A DNA stretch of 6,700 nucleotides from Chloroflexota bacterium (GTDB lineage Bacteria; Chloroflexota; Limnocylindria; Limnocylindrales; CSP1-4): NCBI GenBank assembly GCA_004298915.1, contig SCTE01000356.1, forward strand, positions 1 through 6,700, written 5' to 3'. Shown here one piece after another: positions 1-5,959 of the stretch. Every line of letters starts with the position of its first letter. The first letter of the stretch is position 1. The notes beneath the pieces were generated by a model. It was not told where the DNA came from. It did not search any database and saw only the letters and a program-made list of their open reading frames with translations. The translations under genes and the position numbers were made by a program.

Positions 1-2
1 GC

Positions 3-203
3 CGGGTCCCGATCCTCGGGCTGCCGTCATGCGGTGCGTACTCAAGGGCGACCGCTGCCGACCTCGTCCTGCCGGCGCTGCTGGCCGGAGCCCCGGCGTC
101 ACGCCGCACGATCGCGCGCCTCGGCCATGGCGGCATCCTGTCCCGTGACCAGCGCTTCCGTTTCCCGGCCTATGCGCGGGACCTCGACGCCCCGGACGGT
201 TGA
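3..203 (+). CDS. Molybdopterin-binding (MoCF-like) protein, C-terminal end
   Basis: Only the last 66 codons are present; the gene enters from the left edge and stops at TGA 201-203. The readable peptide starts RVPILGLPSCGAYSRA, runs through DLVLPALLAG, and ends with a GHGGIL / FRFPAY tail. This order (G-V/I-P-x-L-G-L-P-S-C, then a DLVLPxLLAG helix, then GHGG, then FRFP) is what I recall from the C-terminal part of molybdopterin-binding proteins that sit beside molybdenum-hydroxylase genes; some relatives carry a cysteine cluster after GHGG, which is absent here. Such proteins are thought to bind molybdopterin or the finished cofactor in the cytoplasm, though their exact reaction is not established. 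The coxD, coxE and xdhC homologues downstream support the reading. Family assignment rests on a short fragment and remembered motifs, so it is moderate; that the frame is coding is fairly sure. Confidence 0.68.
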   Translation, partial: RVPILGLPSCGAYSRATAADLVLPALLAGAPASRRTIARLGHGGILSRDQRFRFPAYARDLDAPDG

Positions 204-241
204 CGGCGAGACCCGACCTTCAGGGTCGGGCTCCCGCCGTC
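202..241. terminator. Long hairpin between convergent genes, probable bidirectional terminator
   Basis: Left arm 202-218 pairs with right arm 224-241 around a five-base loop TTCAG. There are 7 bp (GACGGCG/CGCCGTC), one A-C mismatch, 2 bp, a one-base bulge, then 7 bp (CCCGACC/GGTCGGG). The arm begins inside the stop codon of the left-hand gene and lies 18 bp beyond the stop of the opposing sialidase-like gene, so it is placed to end both transcripts. Neither strand has a T-run after the stem, so a classical intrinsic terminator is not proven. Confidence 0.6.
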
Positions 242-259
242 GGTTGGCCCGGCTTTCGC

Positions 260-1759
260 CTACGGTGACCTGGTGGCGCGGACCGAGATGATGTCCGCCT
301 GGTCATTGGTCGTCGCGACCGAGAAGAACGTAACCAGGTCGTTGCCGGCGGCGGCCATGCCCTGGTAGTCGCCCAGGAACCAGCCGCGAGCGACCGGAGC
401 GTTCTCCATGTCGAACGAGCCGTACAAGTGCTGCTCGGTCCAGGTCGCCCCACCATCGTGGCTGTGGGCCAGCCAGACGTCGGTCGGGAGGCCCGGGGCA
501 GCGTCGTTGTTCCTGAAGTCGTAGTACATCACCGCGACGGTGCCATCGGCGGTGACCTCCACCGTTCCGTTGAAGGAATGGGTGGACAGCGGGGTGCTCG
601 TCACGTCGATCGGCGTGCTCCAGTTCTTGCCCGCGTCCATCGACTTCGTCAGCTTCACGTGGTTGAAGCCCGAGGAGTTCCCGTCGGCGAAGACCATGTA
701 GATCGCCCCGGTCGCATGGTCGACGGCGACATCAGGGATGTAGTCGCCGGCACGGACCGTCTGGTTGAGCGAGGTCGGGTTCGGGATGTCCGGGTTCGTG
801 AGGAGCCGGGTTCCGAGGGGGGCGATCTTGATCGGCGCTCCCCATGTCTTGCCGCCGTTCCTGGAGACGAAGGCGGTCCAGAAGTACGCCTGCGGTGTCG
901 GCTGGATGCCCGATCCCTTGAACAGCATCGCTCCGACGTCGACGAGCGTGCCGTCGGGCAGGACCACGATCTGGTTGCCCTGTACGAAGACGACGGCGTT
1001 CGTGATCGTCGTCGGCGTGGTCCACGTGGCGCCGCCGTCGGTCGTTCTCGAGAAGACGGGCTGGCCGCCATAGGCGAACGAATGTCCGGCCCCATTCGGG
1101 CCGATGTTCTCGGCGCCGGGCAGCGAACCCACGATCCAGGTGGCATAGGCCTTGCCTGCGCCGACCCCGGGCCGCCAGTCACCCGTGATCGACTGCTTGT
1201 CGTTGAAATGGACGCCCGTCGTCTCATTGACGAGCTGAACTGGCGATGACCACGTCGCCCCGCCGTCGGTCGACGTCGAGGTCTCGATGTCGGAACCGGC
1301 GAGCGCGCCGCTGTAGAGGCCGAGGGAGATCTGATACGCCCGCCCCGCGGCGTCGAAGCTCACCCACGGGTCCGTGGCCCTCGGATACCGGCTGCCTCCG
1401 GCGCAGGTGCTGAACGCGGCGTAGTTCCGGGCCCAGGAAGTGCCGCCGTCGGTCGAGCGTGCGGCCACCAGGCCATGGGACCCTCCATCGGACCAGCGAT
1501 CCTGCTGGTACGCCCCGATGATGTTGTTCGGGTTCGTGGGATTCACCGCCACGAACGGCTCGACCTCGGTGTTCACGTAATTGGTCGATGGCGGGTTGGC
1601 GGTCGGATCGCCGCCGTCCGGGCAACTCGCGAACGGACTCCCTCCGCTCGCGACAACGGCCCCCCCGATGGTGTACGAGCCCCCCGAAGCCACGGCACCC
1701 GTCGGGCCGCCGAACGCGACCAGGAGGGTCAAGATGAAACCAACGCGCAACCGCCGCAT
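260..1759 (-). CDS. Secreted sialidase-fold protein with six BNR/Asp-box repeats
   Basis: 499 residues. A basic start (MRRLR), a hydrophobic stretch at about 6-18 and an AVA/S site predict signal-peptide cleavage after A24, so export is likely. Six Asp boxes (S/T-x-D/N-x-G-x-x-W) end at W109, W170, W246, W306, W380 and W440, the hallmark of sialidase/BNR beta-propellers. Other family-like motifs are EPFVAVNP (67-74), FNDKQS (185-190), GDYIPDVAVD (338-347), YDFRNN (413-418) and FLGDYQG (461-467). The only cysteines, C46 and C119, could form a disulfide. BNR proteins include exo-sialidases and many of unknown substrate; I cannot identify the catalytic Arg triad, so enzymatic activity is not claimed. 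The start is supported by GAGGTGG (complement of 1764-1770), four bases before ATG. It is transcribed away from coxD and converges on the molybdopterin-binding gene, so it forms its own unit. Confidence 0.88.
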   Translation of the reverse strand: MRRLRVGFILTLLVAFGGPTGAVASGGSYTIGGAVVASGGSPFASCPDGGDPTANPPSTNYVNTEVEPFVAVNPTNPNNIIGAYQQDRWSDGGSHGLVAARSTDGGTSWARNYAAFSTCAGGSRYPRATDPWVSFDAAGRAYQISLGLYSGALAGSDIETSTSTDGGATWSSPVQLVNETTGVHFNDKQSITGDWRPGVGAGKAYATWIVGSLPGAENIGPNGAGHSFAYGGQPVFSRTTDGGATWTTPTTITNAVVFVQGNQIVVLPDGTLVDVGAMLFKGSGIQPTPQAYFWTAFVSRNGGKTWGAPIKIAPLGTRLLTNPDIPNPTSLNQTVRAGDYIPDVAVDHATGAIYMVFADGNSSGFNHVKLTKSMDAGKNWSTPIDVTSTPLSTHSFNGTVEVTADGTVAVMYYDFRNNDAAPGLPTDVWLAHSHDGGATWTEQHLYGSFDMENAPVARGWFLGDYQGMAAAGNDLVTFFSVATTNDQADIISVRATRSP

Positions 1760-1788
1760 CAGACCACCTCACAGTGCGAAGGGCAGCC

Positions 1789-1817
1789 AATGTACGCCGG
1801 TCGTCGTCCGCCGACAA
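1789..1817 (-). promoter_or_regulatory. Candidate promoter of the sialidase-like gene
   Basis: Read on the minus strand, TTGTCG (complement of 1812-1817, 4/6 to TTGACA) is followed by exactly 17 bases and TACATT (complement of 1789-1794, 4/6 to TATAAT). This would start RNA about 20-25 bases upstream of the ATG, leaving room for the GAGGTGG ribosome site. It is one of the few less GC-rich patches in the spacer. Sequence match only. Confidence 0.5.
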
Positions 1818-1869
1818 TATGACTTCGCGCCCGCGTGACGATGTTCGGCCACGTCCGTCGGTCGCCTGA

Positions 1870-1875
1870 TAGCAT
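1870..1875 (+). promoter_or_regulatory. -10 element (TAGCAT) for leaderless coxD transcript
   Basis: TAGCAT fits the TANNNT -10 pattern and sits six bases before the coxD ATG, the spacing expected when transcription starts at the A of ATG. There is no Shine-Dalgarno sequence before this start. TAG 1870-1872 is also an in-frame stop, so the reading frame cannot begin earlier. No convincing -35 box is visible at 15-18 bp. The xdhC start has the same layout. Confidence 0.55.
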
Positions 1876-1881
1876 CGCCGG

Positions 1882-2784
1882 ATGACCCACCCGCTCAGTT
1901 CCACGGACGCCATCCAGGAGGCCTTTCGGGAGCACGGCTACGTCACGGATCGCTCGATCGCGACGGCGGTGTACCTGTCCCTGGAGCTCGGCCGGCCGCT
2001 GCTCCTGGAGGGCGAGGCCGGCGTCGGCAAGACGGAGCTCGCGAAAGTCCTTGCCGCCAGCGTGGGAACGCGCCTGATCCGCCTACAATGCTACGAGGGC
2101 CTCGACGTCAACACCGCGGTCTACGAGTGGAACTACCCGCGCCAGATGCTCGAGATCCGCCTCCTCGAGGCGCGCGGCCAGGCCGAGCATGCGACCGCCC
2201 ACGACATCTTCGGCCCGGCGTTCCTGATCAAGCGGCCGCTGCTCCAGGCGCTCGAGGCCGGCAACGACGGCGAGCCGCCGGTCCTCCTGATCGACGAGAT
2301 CGATCGGGCCGACGAGGAGTTCGAGGCCTACCTGCTCGAGATCCTGAGCGACTTCCAGGTCACCGTGCCCGAGATCGGCACGATCAAGGCGGAGCGCGCG
2401 CCCCGGGTGATCCTGACCTCGAACCGGACACGCGAGGTCCACGATGCCCTGAAGCGTCGTTGCCTGTACCACTGGATCGACTACCCGTCGGCGGCCAAGG
2501 AATTCGAGATCGTCCAGTCCCGCGTCCCGGCCGCGCCCGAGGCCCTCGCCCGCTCGATCGTCGCGTTCATCCACCGCCTGCGCGAGGCGGACCTGACCAA
2601 GGTCCCGGGCATCGCCGAGACCCTCGACTGGGCCTCGGCGCTCATGGCGCTCGGCGCCGCGGAGCTGACCCCCGAGGTGGTCGACGAGACCCTCGGCGTC
2701 GTCCTCAAGTACGAGGAGGACATCCGGCAGGTGCGGGGCGCCACCGTCAAGTCCTACCTGTCCGAGGCCGCAGCGGGCCGCTAG
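1882..2784 (+). CDS. coxD: CoxD-like MoxR-family AAA+ ATPase
   Basis: 300 residues, the usual length for CoxD. Visible motifs: Walker A GEAGVGKT (44-51), Walker B VLLIDEID (134-141, acidic D138/E139), sensor-1 region ILTSNRT with N181, and the LKRRCLYHWIDYP block (190-202) with arginine-finger candidates R192/R193. The GEAGVGKTE and RRCLYHWIDYP wording points to the CoxD branch rather than RavA or general MoxR. In Afipia carboxidovorans, CoxD is an AAA+ protein needed to mature the molybdenum centre of CO dehydrogenase; a similar ATP-driven chaperone role on a molybdenum hydroxylase is inferred here, in the cytoplasm or at the inner membrane face. The ATG follows an in-frame TAG by nine bases, has no ribosome site, and is probably leaderless. 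coxE starts 26 bp after the stop, the classic AAA+/VWA pairing. Which hydroxylase it serves is unknown. Confidence 0.92.
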   Translation: MTHPLSSTDAIQEAFREHGYVTDRSIATAVYLSLELGRPLLLEGEAGVGKTELAKVLAASVGTRLIRLQCYEGLDVNTAVYEWNYPRQMLEIRLLEARGQAEHATAHDIFGPAFLIKRPLLQALEAGNDGEPPVLLIDEIDRADEEFEAYLLEILSDFQVTVPEIGTIKAERAPRVILTSNRTREVHDALKRRCLYHWIDYPSAAKEFEIVQSRVPAAPEALARSIVAFIHRLREADLTKVPGIAETLDWASALMALGAAELTPEVVDETLGVVLKYEEDIRQVRGATVKSYLSEAAAGR

Positions 2785-2799
2785 GCCGCCGCAGGCCGC

Positions 2800-2805
2800 G
2801 AGGTG
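2800..2805 (+). promoter_or_regulatory. Ribosome binding site that fixes the coxE start
   Basis: GAGGTG lies five bases before ATG 2811. The open frame continues upstream for hundreds of bases, but that part overlaps coxD in another frame and is out-of-frame noise; this ribosome site and the position just after the coxD stop choose 2811 as the start. Confidence 0.75.
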
Positions 2806-2810
2806 CGTTG

Positions 2811-4187
2811 ATGCACGATCCCGGGATCATCCAGAGCGGCGCCCGCGAAGCCATCGACGGCCATCGATTCCTGGCTCGTGCCGTGGGCTTCGGGCGCGAG
2901 TTGCGCCGGGCAGGGCTGGCGGTCGATGTCGGGGCCGAGATCGACTTCGCGCGGGCACTCGGGGTCGTCGACATCGGGGACCGCGAGGTTGTCCGGGCGG
3001 CCGGGGCGGCCGTGTTCACCCGCCGGCGCGATGATCGGCCGGTCTACGACCGGGTGTTCGATCGGTACTGGCGGCGGCGTTCGTTGCAGCCCAACCTCGA
3101 GGCTCCCGACGCCGACGAGCGGCCCGAGGCGGTTCCCTCGGACGAGGGCACGCCGCAGGATGCCGCGATGCCGGGGGACGAGCGATCCGACCTGCCCGAG
3201 GACCGGCAAGGGATCCCGATCCCGACCGATGGAGACCCCGACGACGACAGCACCGCACCGGACGTCGTCACGATCTCGCCCGATGCCTACAGCCGGTCCG
3301 AGACCATGCGCCATCGGGACTTCGACCGGATGACGGCCCAGGAGCTCCGGGACGCCGAACGCCTCGTCGACCTCCTGGAGCCGAAGCTCGAGTTGCGCCG
3401 GACGCGCCGGTACGAACTGCATCGGCATGGACGACGGCTGGCCCCCCGGGCGATGTTCCGGACCAACCTCGGCAATGGCGGCGAGATCCTGACCTGGGTC
3501 TGGCGGCGGAAGATCCAGCGCCCCCGCCCGCTCGTCGTCCTGTGCGACATCTCGGGGTCGATGGAGCGCCACTCGCGCCTGCTGCTCAGGTTCATCCAGG
3601 CGCTGTCGGCCTCGTCCACGGTGAAGAGCGAGTCGTTCGTGTTCGGGACGCGGCTCACCAGGGTGACCCGTCTGCTCAAGGACCGGAACCGGGACCGGGC
3701 GCTGGCGAAGGTCGCCGACACGGTCACCGACTGGGCCGGCGGGACCCGGATCGGGGAGTCGTTCCGTGAGTTCAACCATCACTGGGCCCGGCGGACGCTC
3801 CGGTCCAGTGGCGTCGTCATCGTGGTCTCGGATGGCTGGGATCGCGGGGATCCTCGTCTCGTCGAGATCGAGACCGCACGACTCCGTCGCAATTGCCACC
3901 GACTCGTCTGGCTGAACCCGCTCGCCGGAACGCCGGGCTACCAGCCCCTCGCCGCGGGCATGCGTGCCGCCTATCCCTACATCGACGACTTCCTGGCCGC
4001 CGGGACGGTCGCGAGCCTCGAGCGGCTCGGGGAGATCCTCGCCGGCAGCCGCGTTGCCGACGTTCGACGCGGCAGCGACGCCGCGGCCCATGTCGTTCCG
4101 GGGACCGACCCGCGGCGGACGTTCTCGCCTCCGGCGAAGGTCGCCCGCCAGCCGCGGGACCCGCTGGCGGCGCAACCCCTCGGCTGA
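2811..4187 (+). CDS. coxE: CoxE-like VWA-domain protein
   Basis: 458 residues from ATG 2811. An N-terminal helical region (about 1-95) is followed by an acidic Pro/Asp/Glu-rich linker (about 100-160) and a C-terminal von Willebrand A domain. The metal-ion-dependent adhesion site is complete: D246-I-S248-G-S250, T312 in WAGGTRIGES, and D341 in VSDGWDRGDP. FVFGTRLTRVTR, LVWLNPLAGTPGY and the YIDDFL block near 385-392 are typical of the CoxE family (PF05762-like). CoxE partners the AAA+ ATPase CoxD; in Afipia carboxidovorans it is implicated in completing the Cu-Mo centre of CO dehydrogenase, and VWA partners generally link an AAA+ motor to its target. A role as substrate adaptor for a molybdenum hydroxylase is inferred. 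No signal peptide or membrane segment is seen. It is co-transcribed with coxD (26-bp gap). The long acidic linker and the roughly 35-residue Pro/Arg-containing tail look poorly conserved and probably disordered. Confidence 0.92.
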   Translation: MHDPGIIQSGAREAIDGHRFLARAVGFGRELRRAGLAVDVGAEIDFARALGVVDIGDREVVRAAGAAVFTRRRDDRPVYDRVFDRYWRRRSLQPNLEAPDADERPEAVPSDEGTPQDAAMPGDERSDLPEDRQGIPIPTDGDPDDDSTAPDVVTISPDAYSRSETMRHRDFDRMTAQELRDAERLVDLLEPKLELRRTRRYELHRHGRRLAPRAMFRTNLGNGGEILTWVWRRKIQRPRPLVVLCDISGSMERHSRLLLRFIQALSASSTVKSESFVFGTRLTRVTRLLKDRNRDRALAKVADTVTDWAGGTRIGESFREFNHHWARRTLRSSGVVIVVSDGWDRGDPRLVEIETARLRRNCHRLVWLNPLAGTPGYQPLAAGMRAAYPYIDDFLAAGTVASLERLGEILAGSRVADVRRGSDAAAHVVPGTDPRRTFSPPAKVARQPRDPLAAQPLG

Positions 4188-4227
4188 CCGGCGGGCGACG
4201 GGCCCGAGCGCCGGCGGGATGTCCCGC
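4188..4227 (+). terminator. Weak GC-rich hairpins after coxE
   Basis: Directly after the coxE stop, CCGGCG (4188-4193) can pair with CGCCGG (4209-4214) over a 15-base loop; a competing 5-bp stem GCGGG/CCCGC with loop ATGT lies at 4214-4227. No T-run follows. In such GC-rich DNA short stems arise by chance, so this is only a possible end of the coxDE transcript. Confidence 0.25.
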
Positions 4228-4260
4228 GGACCGGAAATCGACGCCGCCCGTCGTGCAAAA

Positions 4261-4303
4261 CAGGCACTTGACAGGCGCGTGACACGCCTACACTGCGTGC
4301 CTG
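4261..4303. promoter_or_regulatory. Nested inverted repeats over the permease promoter, candidate operator
   Basis: Outer arms CAGGCAC (4261-4267) and GTGCCTG (4297-4303) are perfect 7-bp complements. Inside them, a 17-bp near-palindrome (AGGCGCGTGACACGCCT, 4273-4289) has 7 of 8 half-site positions symmetric and fills the interval between the -35 and -10 boxes. The four half-sites all read AGGCR-type on one strand or the other. Placement over the polymerase contacts and the predicted start suggests binding of a dimeric or tetrameric repressor. No regulator gene lies in the window. Confidence 0.5.
4268..4294 (+). promoter_or_regulatory. Promoter of the APC permease gene
   Basis: TTGACA (4268-4273, 6/6 match to the sigma-70 -35) is followed after 15 bases by TACACT (4289-4294, TANNNT type). 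The spacer is shorter than the usual 16-18 bp, which may make the promoter weak or regulator-dependent. Transcription would begin near 4301, giving an untranslated leader of about 80 bases in which I recognise no riboswitch. Confidence 0.6.
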
Positions 4304-4382
4304 CCAGAACATGGCTGGTCGTCGCACCCGTGGGGGGTTGGTACGTGCTCGATAGGTCGGAAAGATTCGGAGGAGGGATCTC

Positions 4383-5855
4383 ATGACGTCAGCGTCCGAC
4401 GTTGCCGCCCAGGGGGCGGCCGACGAGCGTCAGCTCGCCGCACTCGGGTATCGACAGCAGCTGAGCCGCTCGCTCGGACTGCTCTCGAACTTCTCGGTCG
4501 GCTTCACCTACCTGTCCCCGGTCGTCGGGGTGTACACGCTCTTCGCCTTCGGGCTCGCGACCGCCGGACCCGCCTACATCTGGTCCTACCCGATCGTCCT
4601 GGTCGGGCAGTTCCTCGTCGTTGCCACCTTCGGCGAGGTCGCGTCGCAGTTCCCATTGGCCGGCGGGATCTTCCAGTGGACGAAGAGGCTTGTCGGGCCG
4701 CGCTACGCGTTCATGTCGGGCTGGATGTACACGATGGCCCTGCTGATCACGGTCGCGGCCGTGGCCTACGCGGCGAACCTCTATGCCGCCCCGTTGTTCG
4801 GCTGGGAGGTCAGCGATGCCTCCACGATCGCCGTCGCGGTCGTGGTGATCGTCCTCGGCGGCATCCTGAACATGCTCGGCATCCGGCGCCTCGCCTTCCT
4901 CGCCCGGCTCGGCGTGGCCGTCGAGATCGCGGGAACGGTCGGCCTCGCCACCTGGCTGCTGCTCACGCAGCGCCACCAGGACGTCGGGGTCATCTTCCAG
5001 TCGAGCGGGGCCGGCGAGGGCGACTACACGGGCGCCTTCCTCGCGGCCGCACTCGCCGCGGTCTGGGTCTTCTACGGCTTCGAGGCCTGCGGCGACATCG
5101 CCGAGGAGGTCAAGGACCCGTCGCGCAAGGTCCCGCGGGCCATGATCTGGACCCTCGGCGTGGGCGGCGCGGTGACGATCTTCCTCGTATTCGCCCTGAT
5201 CCTGGCCGTGCCCGACATCGGTGCGGTGATCAGCGGCGACAGCCCCTACCCGATCGACGAGATCCTGGCGACCACGTTCGGTGACGTCGGGTCCAAGATT
5301 GCCCTCGCCCTGATCCTGTTCGCCTTCGTCTCGTGCACGATCGCGATCCAGGGCGCCTCGATCCGCCTCGTCTACTCGTTCGCCCGGGACGGCATGATGC
5401 CCGGCTCCGACGCCCTGTCCCGGGTCAATCCGCGCTTCCACATGCCCCCCGGCGCCGTGCTCGTCGCGACGATCGTTCCGGCGGTCATCACGTTCCTGCC
5501 ATCGGCGACGGTGGCCAAGATCATCACGTTCGCGGTCATCGGCATCTACCTCGGGTTCCAGAGCGTCGTCCTCGCCTCGATCATCGCGCGACGCCGCGGC
5601 TGGAAGCCCAGCGGGGCATACAACCTCGGCAAGTGGGGCATGACGATCAACGTCCTGGCCCTGATCTACGGGGTGTCGGCGATCATCATCCTGTCGATCA
5701 AGACCCCGGCGCTGACCGAGGACTTCCTCGACAAGTGGCTCGTGCCGATCAGTGCCGGCATCGTGGCGCTCATCGGTCTGGCCTACCTGGTGATCGCCCG
5801 CCCGAGGGAGAACATCCAGGCCCACGCGCGGGCCGACGCGTCCGAGATGATGTAA
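4383..5855 (+). CDS. APC-superfamily amino acid/amine permease
   Basis: 490 residues with about 12 predicted membrane helices (roughly 36-60, 64-86, 110-134, 147-166, 173-194, 217-234, 256-276, 304-325, 358-374, 378-402, 421-440, 454-472). Family blocks are visible: NFSVGFTYLSPVVG (36-49) in helix 1, GEVASQFPLAGGIFQW (84-99), FYGFEACGDIAEEVKDPSRK (230-249) and YSFARDGMMPG (331-341). These fit the amino acid/choline transporter branch of the APC superfamily, secondary transporters of amino acids, GABA, choline or polyamines in the cytoplasmic membrane. The exact substrate cannot be read from the sequence. The start is firm: GGAGGAGGG (4369-4377) lies five bases before ATG, the strongest ribosome site in the window. 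It is an independent unit with its own palindrome-covered promoter and a hairpin terminator, between coxE and xdhC; a role in supplying the substrate of the nearby hydroxylase is speculation. Confidence 0.9.
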   Translation: MTSASDVAAQGAADERQLAALGYRQQLSRSLGLLSNFSVGFTYLSPVVGVYTLFAFGLATAGPAYIWSYPIVLVGQFLVVATFGEVASQFPLAGGIFQWTKRLVGPRYAFMSGWMYTMALLITVAAVAYAANLYAAPLFGWEVSDASTIAVAVVVIVLGGILNMLGIRRLAFLARLGVAVEIAGTVGLATWLLLTQRHQDVGVIFQSSGAGEGDYTGAFLAAALAAVWVFYGFEACGDIAEEVKDPSRKVPRAMIWTLGVGGAVTIFLVFALILAVPDIGAVISGDSPYPIDEILATTFGDVGSKIALALILFAFVSCTIAIQGASIRLVYSFARDGMMPGSDALSRVNPRFHMPPGAVLVATIVPAVITFLPSATVAKIITFAVIGIYLGFQSVVLASIIARRRGWKPSGAYNLGKWGMTINVLALIYGVSAIIILSIKTPALTEDFLDKWLVPISAGIVALIGLAYLVIARPRENIQAHARADASEMM

Positions 5856-5892
5856 CAGCGAGGCCGCGCGACGGCTTCGACCATGGCACCAC

Positions 5893-5923
5893 GAAGGCTC
5901 CCCGGTTCCGCCGGGGAGCCTTC
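5893..5923 (+). terminator. Hairpin terminator after the permease gene
   Basis: A perfect 13-bp stem (GAAGGCTCCCCGG / CCGGGGAGCCTTC) with loop TTCCG lies 37 bases after the permease stop and just before the xdhC promoter. The sequence after the stem (ACGCTGACC) has no T-run, as is common in GC-rich genomes. Perfect complementarity over 26 bases is unlikely by chance. Confidence 0.8.
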
Positions 5924-5947
5924 ACGCTGACCGGCGCTCGATGCGCA

Positions 5948-5953
5948 TAGGAT
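5948..5953 (+). promoter_or_regulatory. -10 element (TAGGAT) for leaderless xdhC transcript
   Basis: TAGGAT fits TANNNT and lies six bases before the xdhC ATG, with no ribosome site between. TAG 5948-5950 is an in-frame stop, so 5960 is the earliest possible start. A weak -35 candidate CTGACC (5927-5932) sits 15 bases upstream, just beyond the permease terminator. Confidence 0.55.
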
Positions 5954-5959
5954 GGCGCC

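Noticed and set aside
428..1249. 273-codon plus-strand frame opposite the sialidase-like gene
   Set aside because: It is antisense to six conserved Asp boxes and has the Val/Arg/Asp-rich composition of a shadow frame.
2088..2810. Upstream extension of the coxE frame, making a 699-residue protein
   Set aside because: The extra part is Arg/Pro/Gly-rich and fully overlaps coxD in a different frame. The GAGGTG ribosome site before ATG 2811 and family length support the shorter protein.
2781..4175. 464-codon open frame on the minus strand opposite coxE
   Set aside because: No recognisable motifs and a composition typical of an antisense frame; the plus strand carries a complete VWA domain with an intact metal site.
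1882..4187. Reading the AAA+/VWA pair as RavA-ViaA or a new AAA+/VWA defence or stress system
   Set aside because: The specific blocks GEAGVGKTE, RRCLYHWIDYP, FVFGTRLTRVTR and DWAGGTRIGE match CoxD/CoxE, and xdhC and a molybdopterin-binding gene lie nearby.
4301..4382. Possible riboswitch in the permease leader
   Set aside because: Only short stems (for example GCCAG/CTGGT at 4303-4319) can be drawn, and I see no conserved core of a known amino acid, guanidine or purine riboswitch.
4389..5825. 478-codon open frame on the minus strand opposite the permease
   Set aside because: Its product is an Asp/Arg/His-rich low-complexity string typical of antisense frames in GC-rich genes. The plus strand encodes a convincing 12-helix permease with a strong ribosome site.
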